In this document: positions 11,456-20,346 of the stretch, in pieces
How positions within the stretch are numbered: position 1 is the stretch's first letter
Layout: every line of letters starts with the position of its first letter
The notes under the pieces: generated by a model
Told to the model about the DNA's origin: nothing
Seen by the model: the letters and a program-made list of their open reading frames with translations, nothing else
Databases searched by the model: none
NCBI RefSeq assembly: GCF_905147365.1
Contig: NC_056428.1
Location: 12,306,001-12,370,000 of the forward strand
Length of the DNA: 64,000 bases
Origin: Aricia agestis
Lineage: Eukaryota; Arthropoda; Insecta; Lepidoptera; Lycaenidae
Direction of reading: 5' to 3'
Program-made: the position numbers and the translations under genes

Positions 11456-11667
11456 CTCGTATATATAAAAGAAAGTCGTGTTTGTTACAACACTTATAAC
11501 TCGAGAACGGCTGGACCGATTGCCATGGTTTTTGATTTGTTGGATTTGTTTCCGTCCCGAATAGCAGAATACATATTAAAAACCTAAGATTTATTCTACA
11601 GTAAAAACATAAAATCATCGGAAAGGAACGGAATTTAGGGAATAAAAAATCAGTTGGTAAAGATTAA

Positions 11668-11784
11668 GGGCCTGTTTCACCGCTTCCTGATAAGGCTATC
11701 CACCACTTAATTTGACAGATGGAGTATGGAAAATCTGTCAAATAACCCTATCGGGCACTTATCAGGAAGCGGTGAAACAGGCCA
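11668..11784. mobile_element. MITE with GGCCTGTTTCAC ends and TAA target duplication, copy 1
   Basis: Ends GGGCCTGTTTCACCGCTTCC and its reverse complement with one terminal mismatch. TAA flanks both sides (11,665-11,667 and 11,785-11,787), the TWA pattern of PIF/Harbinger elements. It is 117 bp. A diverged relative is at 17,947-18,080. Confidence 0.78.
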
Positions 11785-11973
11785 TAAGGAAAAAAAAATC
11801 TACAGGTTAACAAAAGTGTAAATGTCTTTTTATAGGTTGTCTATGATTTTTCTTGATAAGCTATTCATACGTAGTGGTTATATACTCTTTGAGCTATTGT
11901 CTATGTCTCGAAAGTTCAGGCACTGTTATTATAATTATTTGGTGGTTTTATGCGAGTGCACATTTTAATAACA

Positions 11974-12189
11974 ATGCCGCGTCCTAGAAGATCTAATCTT
12001 TCCCAGCGAAGCCGTAATGCAATTGGGCAACGGAATATCGCGAGTCAATTATCTGATGGAGAACGAGAAATTGCACGAGAACAGCGCCGCGTTAGTATGG
12101 AGCAAAGAAGGGCCTTAATTCGTGCTTCTCAAACACAAGAGCAAAGAGAGGCAGCCGGTGAAACGGCTAGGTTAGAAACGAGTATATAA
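11974..12189 (+). pseudogene. Fragment of Helitron helicase N-terminal region
   Basis: The frame starts MPRPRRSNLSQRSRN and continues with a charged region containing two QRR/EQR-type repeats (EQRRVSMEQRRALIR, QTQEQREAAGETARL). Such basic, repeat-containing starts precede the Rep/helicase domains of Helitron-encoded proteins in insects, which is knowledge of the family rather than something shown here. The frame ends after 71 residues at the nested Helitron start; Rep and helicase domains are absent. The upstream Met at 11,950 is also in frame. I take it as a captured or decayed fragment, not a working gene. Confidence 0.6.
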
Positions 12190-12380
12190 AAATAAGTCGG
12201 GTTTTCCTTCCTGACGCTATAACTCCAGAACGCACGAACCGATATCCACGGTTTTGCATTCGTTGGAAAGGTCTCGGGCTCCGTGAGGTTTATAGAAAAC
12301 ATCAGAAAAAACTTCAAGAGAAAAGCAGGAAAACAGGGAAAATCATTTTATGGCAAAACAACGTTTGCCGGGACAGCTAG

Positions 12381-13029
12381 TTAGTAAATATACTAAATAC
12401 TTAATAACTATAAATAAATATTAGATTAGTCCAATTTATTTTAATCATCAAGCGCCATCGACAATAGTTTTTGAATGGCCAATTAACAAAAATTTGTTGT
12501 TTAATTATTGTTGTTTGCTTTGTTTGAACATTGTTAATTTCGTTTTAGGAATGTTTAAAAACAAAGGAAGTTTTAAATTTCGAAATACTTACCTACTACC
12601 ATAGACTAAGGAAAATAATGCTACTATTAATTAGTGGTATTGAGCCTATACCTGTACCTTCTAGCCCTTTTTATTAGATATAGTAATATACTTAACTATA
12701 AGCTTGTTTGTTGCAAATACATATTTACATGTGGATTGTGGGTATACGAGTACGCTACACAAATTACAATATTTTAGCATTTGTAGTGACCATAAAAGCT
12801 GAGTGATTCTACTGCGCAGAATTAACCAATAAGGATTTAGTATTCTCAGAATTGCGTATTAAAACGATGGGCTATAATAAAATAAGTAGGAACCTCTTTA
12901 AGGCTCGTTTCACACTAATACAACAGGCAAACAGGCTGTTTGCACAAACATACGACAGTGGGTACTTAGTCGATTCAGTGTCCAGTGACGACAATTATTT
13001 AATTAAATACTTAAAAAAGGAATATTAAA
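12381..13029. other. No gene seen
   Basis: AT-rich sequence without recognisable elements. Confidence 0.5.
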
Positions 13030-13160
13030 TTCGGTTAGTCTCGCTAAAATTCGAGAACGGCGTAACTGATTTGGCTAATTTCAGTCTTGTAATATTCGTG
13101 AAAGTCCAGAGAAGGTTTATATTAGGAGGGAAGTGACACGAAGTTCACCGGGGCATCTAG
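13030..13160 (+). mobile_element. Short Helitron-derived fragment
   Basis: Contains GTTAGTCTCGCTAAAATTCG and GAGAACGGCGTAACTGATTT, the 5' motif also present (minus strand) at 47,865 downward. It ends at CTAG (13,157-13,160) followed by T, the Helitron 3' signature. Confidence 0.6.
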
Positions 13161-13185
13161 TGGAGCGACTCCATTATATTATATA

Positions 13186-13430
13186 CTAGCTGTTACCCGC
13201 GACTTCGTCCGCGTCAATAAAATGTAAACTACATAGGTAAAAAATAAAAAAGTACTTAAACAAATATCCTCCTCCCTTTTTGGAAGTCGGTTCAAAAGTA
13301 GCCTAAGTTATTCCATATTAGATCAGCTATCTGCCAATAAAAGTACCGTCAAAATCGGTCCAGCCATTTCGGAGATTAGCCGGAACAAACAGACAGACAT
13401 ACAGACAGACAAAAATTCTAAAAATTGTTA
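13186..13430 (+). repeat. Dispersed repeat with CCCGCGACTTCGTCCGCG start
   Basis: Starts CTAGCTGTTACCCGCGACTT and continues with GTCAAAATCGGTCCAGCC, AACAAACAGACAGACATACA. I recognise the motif order from common lepidopteran repeats. No coding frame. Confidence 0.55.
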
Positions 13431-14106
13431 TTTTGGTGTAAGTACCGTCTAAATATTCATACGCATGTAGTAAAAAACGGTTATTTTAATATTACAAACA
13501 GACACTCCAATTTTATTTATATGTATAGATGTATAGTTTTGGACTTTGGGCATCTACACCAGTCTACACTCTACAGAAAACGTGACCGCCGTAAAAACTT
13601 TGCACACCGCGAGAAAAGTGTATTTTTATAAAAATCTCACGACAATTATATTCAAAGGTATTTCGAATATCGGTTTCTTAATGGGAGACATAATTTACGT
13701 TCTGAAAATAAAAAATGCGTGGGTAATCAGGGAGTTTACTGTTATAATAATATATTATAATCACAATTTTATTTTTCAATGTACAGAATCTAGACACGCG
13801 GTAAGAATCTAAAATCTATATTAATAGAAAAAAATATTATTATGATAAAATTAACTCATTTAAATTATGTTAGCTCCCAAAAAATCCGCCCAAGCCCGCC
13901 CAACGCCGCGGCTAAAGCCGCTACATTTCTGTAAACCATCACACATTCGAATTTATTGGAATGAAAAAAATACAGCTCTACAAATAATTCTCAAGATCAA
14001 GTGAATAAAACGTGAATGTATTACTGAAATGTGAGATAAGCGTGGCGACGCTAAAGGAAGAGGTGTTATGCTCGGTCAAGCCGGAGCCCTCGTGATACAT
14101 TTCAGC
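13431..14106. other. No gene seen
   Basis: Two overlapping frames of under 90 codons at 13,425-13,812 have no splice support or protein character. A GC-rich island at 13,878-13,925 stands out but is not explained. Confidence 0.45.
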
Positions 14107-14831
14107 TGTCGTATATATGTCGCAGCCGACTGGTTTAAATAGCCGTTCAATCAAACAGCTAGCCCTTTGACTGAACAACGCCATTCAATCAAACGTCTAG
14201 CTTTTATATTGAATATTTTAGTCGCTCAAAAGTTCAACACTACAGCTGATTCAAAAGCCGCCGTCTAATTGAAGTAGTTCAGCACGCACCGCTGCGGCGC
14301 TAGGTGCGTTTTATTTACAATATGGCGTCAACTAGCAAGTGTATGTTGGTGTTTGTGGTTGTTTTTCGGAAAGAAAGTAGTTAATAAAAGTTACAAGTGT
14401 TATTAAAGAGACAAAAATTGTGGAGGCACATACGAGTGAATCAAAATTTCAACAAATATTCGAGGAGAAATTACGGGATTATGAAATGGATGGACGCAGC
14501 CATCCCAAAAGGGGGGTTCGGGGGGCACAGCCCCCCGTCAAAACAAAAACAAACACAATCCAGAAAGTCCAAAAGTAGGTTAGTTAGAATAGAACTGTGT
14601 GTGTTAGGTTAGAACTGTGACTGTGCTGCGGCAGCAGCCGGCGACCACCCTAGTTAATTTGCCATTAAACCAGTTGGCTAAGCGTCGTCTAGCTATAGTG
14701 TTGAACGCTGTAGTCAACAAGTCGGCTAAACGACGTATAGCCGTGTGATTGAATGGCGTTGTTCAGTCAAAGGGCTAGCTGTTTGATTGAACAGCTATTT
14801 AAACCAGTCGGCTGCGACGTATATACCGTCA
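14107..14831. mobile_element. Foldback element with about 95 bp inverted arms
   Basis: Left arm 14,107-14,200 and right arm 14,733-14,831 are inverted copies; both contain CGCAGCCGACTGGTTTAAAT and GCTAGCCCTTTGACTGAAC. The word TTCAATCAAAC(A/G) recurs inside each arm. The centre holds unrelated repeat sequence, including the segment at 14,495-14,590. No transposase and no clean target duplication were found. Confidence 0.75.
14495..14590 (+). repeat. Second copy of the G/C-start repeat
   Basis: Shares GCACAGCCCCCC-type start, AAAACAAAAACAAACACAATC-like core and AGAAAGTCCAAAAGTAGG with 4,084-4,175. Confidence 0.7.
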
Positions 14832-15133
14832 CACTTAGAAAACTTCGATAGCGCGATGCAGGAATGTTCGGCGAATTGTGGGCCGCCACAGAATGATTAA
14901 TATAAATGATTGCCTCTCGCGGATAGATGAGGCCAAGGCGAGGCCTCGCGGTATTCTTGAATTAATAAATATCTCAAGACTAGGTAAAAATATTATTCTT
15001 AAATGAAAACGCGTTTGTAAAACTAATAATACGTTTTTATTATTCGTAGATATTTTCATAACCTAAGACAAATCTAGCCGTGACATGAAACGAAAATATT
15101 ATGTTATAGCTCAAAATATAAGATAATGACCTG
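14832..15133. other. No gene seen
   Basis: Only a short antisense open frame of 74 codons, with no family resemblance. Confidence 0.45.
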
Positions 15134-15386
15134 AATAAGGGGGCAAACGACGTCACCTGATGGAAAGCAACTTCCTTCGCCCATGGACACTCGCAGCATC
15201 AGAAGAGATGCAGGTGCGTTGCCGGCCTTTTAAGATGGAATAGAGTAATAGGGGAGGGTAGGGATGGGAAGGGAATTGGGCCTCCGGTAAACTCATTCAC
15301 TCGGCGAAACACAGCGCAAGCCCTGTTTCACGCCGGTTTTCTGTGCGAACGTGGTATTTCTCCGGTCGAGCCGGCCCATTCGTGCC
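15134..15386 (+). repeat. Dispersed repeat, 'GCATCAGAAGAGCTGCAGG' family, copy 2
   Basis: Has GGGGGCAAACGA, CACCTGATGGAAAGCAACTT, CCCATGGACACTCGCAGC and TGCCGGCCTTTTAAGATGG, then ACACAGCGCAAGC and TATTTCTCCGGTCGAGCCGG. The order matches the copies at 23,471 (minus) and 47,981 (plus). Confidence 0.8.
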
Positions 15387-15762
15387 TATATCTGTTACCT
15401 ATTAACGCTCAGGACAAATTTTGAGTCCCGGGAAAGAGCATAGTATACTTTTTATCCCGGAAAATTGAGCGGAACGGAAAACTGTAGTGGTACAAGATTA
15501 TTCTTAGATAGATATTAGATAATATACAAAAAAATGTACAAGCATGCTTTCATACACAATTCTTCTTTCTATCGTATTCCGTAAAACCAAAAATACGTAC
15601 TTTAAATAGGTACCTATCTCAATGAAAAACACAAATCTTTTTGCTTACAATAGAATAATTTAAAATTAGCATGACAAAAACTAGGCATTATGACGTAGCG
15701 GCACAAACCCGCCTTTTGAGACAAATATTTTAACAGTTTATCTTGTACGATCATAACAATAA

Positions 15763-15792
15763 TCTTTGTGTAATTAGCTAATTACACAAAGA
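15763..15792. repeat. Perfect 30 bp palindrome without spacer
   Basis: TCTTTGTGTAATTAG is followed directly by its reverse complement CTAATTACACAAAGA. Confidence 0.92.
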
Positions 15793-15990
15793 GAAATGCA
15801 TGGAGACGTCTTTCTAAATATTTTTATTTTGTTTTACGGAAAATTACTTACTTAAATTTTAAACTAAAATTTCGTCCTGAAGAACAGCCAATGTCAGGCT
15901 CAGGGTCAGGTCAACTTAGCATGGTTACAGTCGAAAAGAAAAAAATTATGTAAAGGGACAATTTAATGACAGGTATGAGGTATATGATCT

Positions 15991-16025
15991 ACTAGCTGTT
16001 CCTGCATACGTTGTTTTGCCATATA
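15991..16025 (-). mobile_element. Helitron 3' end fragment
   Basis: Read on the minus strand it is TATGGCAAAACAACG followed by GCAGGAACAGCTAGT, close to the Helitron 3' end at 12,351-12,381. Confidence 0.55.
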
Positions 16026-16029
16026 AAGT

Positions 16030-16600
16030 ATTTCCCATATTATTTTACTAGACGTTCCGCGCGGCTTCGGCCGCTATTCGCTCCTATTAGTCTTAGAATG
16101 ATAAAATATAGCTTATGGCCTTCCTCAATAAAATAGGCTATCTAAAACTGAAATAATTTTTCAAATCGGACCAGTAGTTCCTGAAATTAGCGGGTTCAAA
16201 TAAGCCCTTTCAAATAATTTCCCCGTGTTTTTTCTACATTTTCCTCTATTTCTTCGCTCTTATTAGTCTTAGCGTGATAAAATATAGCCTATGACCTTTC
16301 TCAACAAATGAGCTATCTAACACTGTTTTTTTTTTTTAATCCGTTTTTAAGTCAGTTCCTGAGATCAGCGCGTTCTAATAAGCCCTTTCAAATAATTTCC
16401 CCCCGTTTTTCCACATTTTCCTCTATTTCTTCGCTTCTATTAGTCTTAGCGTGATAAAATATAGCCTATAGCCTTCCTCGATAAATGGGCTATTTAACTC
16501 TGAAAGAATTTTTCAAATCGGACCAGTAGTTCCTGAGATTAGCGCGTTCAAACAAACTAACAAACTCTGCAAAATTATAATATTAAAGTAGTATAGATAA
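16030..16600 (+). repeat. 'TTCCGCGCGGCTTCG' repeat with three tandem internal units
   Basis: After the head CCGCGCGGCTTCGGCCG, a unit of about 175 bp beginning TATTAGTCTTAG and containing GATAAAATATAGCCTAT and CAAATCGGACCAGTAGTTCC is present three times, at about 16,080, 16,257 and 16,437. Other family members: 40,236-40,557 (minus), 40,748-41,008 and 46,902-46,965 (plus), and 53,443-53,702 (minus, two units). Confidence 0.8.
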
Positions 16601-16671
16601 GTATAGATCGTCTATTCTTGCGTAGACTGAAAATGGTGGTTACGCTATATTATGCTGGCAATTGGATTAGC

Positions 16672-17287
16672 GATCGGAACCCTTATAGATTCGTCATGTC
16701 TGTCTGTCTGTCTGTCCGTTCGTATGTCACAGCCACTTTTGTCCGAAACTATAAGAGCTATACTGTTGAAACTTGGTAAGTAGATGTAGTCTGTGAACCG
16801 CATTAAGATTGTGATACAAAAATTGAAAAAATATTAAATTTTTTAGGGGTCCCCATAGTGTACAACTGAAACAAAAAAAATGATTTTCATCTAACCTATG
16901 CGTGTGAGGTATCTATGGATAGGTCTTCAAAAATAATATTGAGATTTCGAGTATCATTTTTTCCTAACCTGAATAGTTTGCGAGAAAGACTCTTCCAAAG
17001 TGGTAAAATGTGTCCCCCCACCCCTCTAACTTCTAAAGTAGGGGCATGATAAGTCTAAAAAATATAATATGATGTACGTTACTATAAATACTACTAACGG
17101 AAATTGGTTTGAACGAGATCTAGCAAGTACTTTTTTTATACGTGTTAAATGGTAAACCTCAATTTAACTTTTATTAAATCATCTGAAATATAAAAATAAA
17201 TCAAAAACCTTTTAATTTCATAAAAATGAACTTACCGCTGCGGAACCCTTCATGGGCGAGTCCAACTCGCACTTGGCCGGTTTTTAA
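16672..17287 (-). repeat. Dispersed repeat, 'GGGTTCCGTA' family, copy 3
   Basis: Minus-strand copy: the head (CCGGCCAAGTGCGAGTTGGA) lies at the high-coordinate end and the TCTGTCTGTCTGTCTGTCCG tract and GGAACCC tail at the low end. The inside is diverged from copy 2. Confidence 0.75.
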
Positions 17288-17377
17288 ATTTAGTTTTTTT
17301 CTTCTTCATATTTTCGACGAAATGTCATAATTTTTGAGGATTGAGTCGAGTGGAGGAAATCTCGGGGAGACGACTAA

Positions 17378-17538
17378 CGGCCGTTCCCAATATTAATTGA
17401 TCTATCTCTGGTTTTGCCCACCTAAAGATAGTAATAGCTCACAATTGACATAAAATATATGTCTCTAATGTCTAATGTGAGCTATTCCTATCTCTAGTAG
17501 GGCAAAACCAGAGATAGATCAAATATTGGGAACCGCCG
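17378..17538. mobile_element. MITE, Harbinger-like, with TAA target duplication
   Basis: Ends CGGCCGTTCCCAATAT and CGGCGGTTCCCAATAT are inverted to each other, and the match continues through GATCTATCTCTGGTTTTGCC. TAA lies on both sides (17,375-17,377 and 17,539-17,541). The inner halves also pair loosely (TAATAGCTCACA / TGTGAGCTATT), making the whole a foldback. Confidence 0.82.
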
Positions 17539-17946
17539 TAAAAGAGGAATGTTTAACAAGAGCCTCTTTTCGATCTCTTGTCGCACGTTTTTCTTGTAAT
17601 TGTCATAGTATTTATCTAGACGTAATAGCAAACTTAAGATAAGTGTTTGACAACACTTAAAATAAACGTAGTTATTTTCCATGTCGGTTTTGCTAATTAA
17701 GGCATTTTTCTCTTAGTAAAGTGAGGCGCTTTGTCTTTCTGTTCGTCATGGTAATCAAAGTAGGCACATGAGAGCTTATACTTAACATGAAAACTAAGGT
17801 TTATTATTGTAGTTCTCTTTTATAAAGGCCAGTCGCCGGATACGAAGAAAGTCCATATTTGACGGCTGTAGTTACTTATATCTTGATAACACGGGCACAT
17901 TTTTTTTAACATAGATTTGGTATCAGTAGGACAATTTACTAGGTAA

Positions 17947-18080
17947 GGGCCTGTTTCTGATAAAGTACCGAATAGGCTATTCAGAAGTCACAACTTTTTT
18001 GACATTATTCTCCATACTTGATCTGTCAAGTTAATAATTGGTGGATAGCCTTCACTTATAAGTAGTAGTGAAACAGGCCC
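17947..18080. mobile_element. MITE with GGCCTGTTTC ends and TAA target duplication, copy 2
   Basis: Ends GGGCCTGTTTC and GAAACAGGCCC, flanked by TAA at 17,944-17,946 and 18,081-18,083. The inside shares ATCTGTCAA and GGTGGATAGCC-like words with copy 1 at 11,668 (reverse orientation), so it is a diverged member of the same family. Confidence 0.75.
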
Positions 18081-18494
18081 TAAGATAATATTCAAGCTCA
18101 AAGTAGAGTAGTTAAAGAAAATATTATGTAAAGAAAAATAATACAAAATTTTTATTACGACAAAGCAATCGTTTTTAAAAAGTCATTGGTCTGGTGTGAT
18201 GGGTCATTGAATTTAGTAGACTTCCATGGTATTTCTAAACAAACAATGGCGAAGTCAATACCCTCCAAGAAGTTATGGGTACATGTACTAAAAAATGCTA
18301 AAATGATGATATTGTAATACTGCTAATATTAATAATTACTATTTTATTACTATCAAGATCTTAATTTTTAATAAAAGGGCTACGGCCAAGTCGAAAACAA
18401 AAAAGTGTACCTAATATTAAATAACTTGGTCATTTGCCAGATGTTTTAATACTTAGGTAAACAGTTATTAGTTTATTTATTAAGTACATATTTT

Positions 18495-18555
18495 GTACTA
18501 TGTCCAGCAGTGGACGACTATAGGCTGTTAGGATGATGATGAGATGATGACATAT
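18495..18555 (+). repeat. LINE 3' tail-like fragment
   Basis: ACTATGTCCAGCAGTGGACG then CTATAGGCTGTTAGGATGATGATGA. In Lepidoptera this motif with a GATGAT tail ends RTE-type LINEs; that is recalled knowledge. Only the tail is here. Confidence 0.55.
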
Positions 18556-18677
18556 TTTGCATGAATAAATAAAACAACTTCTAGAAAATGTTCACGCTAA
18601 TAATTGGGCTTAAATTCCTATTTATTGTACTAATATACATGTAGATTGCTCACTTAACTATATTATTTTGATACAAA

Positions 18678-19334
18678 AACCGACCAAGTGCGTGTCGGGC
18701 CACGCGCAATATAGGGTTCCGTAGTGCGTAAGTTTTTTTTTTTAATTTTTGTATGGTCAATGAATGTACATTTATATCGTGTTTTACACTACTAACAACA
18801 TCATGTCAATTACTTTCAAAGGAATTTGAACGAAAAGTTCCTTTATACTTCGCCGAATACATTTTTTTTAGTTGATCGACTATTAATAACTTATGAAATC
18901 TTATTAATCCTGATAGTTTTATTTTTAAATTCAGTATATTACCTACTAACGTGAATTTTTTCACATTTCCAGAAGCCACCGTTTAGCTGGTAGAAGGGGG
19001 ACTGGACTCTAAACGATTTTATCCACTTTAAAACTTAATATTTCACAAACGGATCTCTAAATCAGAAAATGATCTATGAATACTCATAATATTTAAAAAA
19101 AAACTATCCAACGACACCCCACACGATGGGGTGGATGCGAAAAAAAATTCATCCCCGCTTGATGTGTAAGGAATAAAAACATATTTTTTAAGATTTCATG
19201 TACCATTTTGTCGGCCTCATTAATATTATGTGCATTCATGCCAAATTACAGCTTTGTAGGTCATATAGTCTCTAAGCAAAACCGCGGACAGACCGAAACT
19301 ATAAGAGTTCCTTGTTGACTACGGAACCCTAAAA
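18678..19334 (+). repeat. Dispersed repeat, 'GGGTTCCGTA' family, copy 4
   Basis: Head CCGACCAAGTGCGTGTCGGG with TAGGGTTCCGTAG, and tail TGACTACGGAACCCTAAAAG. Longer than copy 2 (about 657 bp), with an interior unlike it. Confidence 0.75.
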
Positions 19335-20045
19335 GTGACATTTAAAACGAATTATGAAACGTTTAATAAAATCGTTCAAAACCTTTCTAGGTTATGTAGG
19401 GTATGTAACGCGGACTTCAACCTCGGTGCCCATAATTTATTAAATGGGTTCGTACTTCGTAAGTGATTTCCCTTTTGGAATGTCCTCAGTGACCTTACTT
19501 CACCCTGGCAATCAATAAATTATCTAGAATGCTGTATTAGGGGCTAGGTCCAGTGAACTTTTTAGATTTAGAACGTTTTAATAGTATAAAATAAAAAATT
19601 TATAAAAATCAAAAATTAAGTTGGAGTGATTGACTGTACGGTATTACCATAGACAAATCTGGTATTAGTTATGTGAATTTAACCCTCCCATAGTCGTGGT
19701 AAAAATCGTCTGATAGTAGATGACAGCACTGGTATAATTTTGTCTACCGTCTTTTTCTTAAACTTAGGATTCGGCAAACGGCAAAAAATGAACGAATTGA
19801 AAACATGTGAGCTTGTATTGTTTGTCAATGAGACTTTTTCTAATTGAGTAGGTAAGTATTAACTAAATTTTAAGGTAGTTTTTCTAATACGTCTAATGTA
19901 TTTTTATTATGCTCAAAAAGAAACACATAATAAATACGTAATATTTACAGACAAAAGAGTAAAAAGAGGCATAAGGCAAGGGACTATTTTAGTTGTTAGG
20001 TATTTTGATACTAACTGAGTTTATTTATTACGTAGTTTTCAATAT
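19335..20045. other. No gene seen; upstream flank of the gene at 20 kb
   Basis: AT-rich sequence with no repeat boundary identified. It would hold the proximal upstream region of the gene that starts at about 20,074. Confidence 0.5.
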
Positions 20046-20078
20046 TATAAAACCTCGCGAGATATCAGTCCTCAGTCG
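20046..20078 (+). promoter_or_regulatory. Core promoter: TATA box and insect-type initiator
   Basis: TATAAAA at 20,046-20,052 is followed by CTCAGTC at 20,071-20,077. If the A at 20,074 is the start site, the TATA box begins 28 bases upstream, the normal spacing, and TCAGT is the arthropod initiator. A second TCAGT at 20,065-20,069 is too close. The 5' leader would be about 273 bases. Confidence 0.6.
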
Positions 20079-20346
20079 ATACAACTGCTGACTACAGCTA
20101 CTGAGTCATCCGCCGTCATCGCTACTAAGTTTGTTCAGCGCCAGTTCGCGTGTACTGGTGGTCGCGCGCGGTCAAATCCAGCGCCAACGATACAGCTATT
20201 TTCGTTCACAAACTGATAAGCCCGGAATCCAGTACCTCTCGAAGTAAAAAAGTTAATCGAATTCCAAATTCAAATTCGAATCGTCCAAGAAATCCTGACG
20301 GATGACTGACGTGCTGTTTCGTTTGTTTTGTGACGGAGTAGGCGCC

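Larger units (their letters stand above)
11456..12380 (+). mobile_element. Nested Helitron remnants
   Basis: A Helitron-like 5' start (TCGTATATATAAAAGAAAG) lies at about 11,457; a second, similar start at about 12,178 (GAGTATATAAAAATAAGTCG). The 3' terminus is at 12,377-12,380 (CTAG followed by T), preceded by a small hairpin GGCAAA ACAACG TTTGCC at 12,351-12,369. This is the Helitron end signature. A MITE is inserted at 11,668-11,784 and a helicase N-terminal fragment lies at 11,974-12,189, so at least three events are stacked here. Confidence 0.7.
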
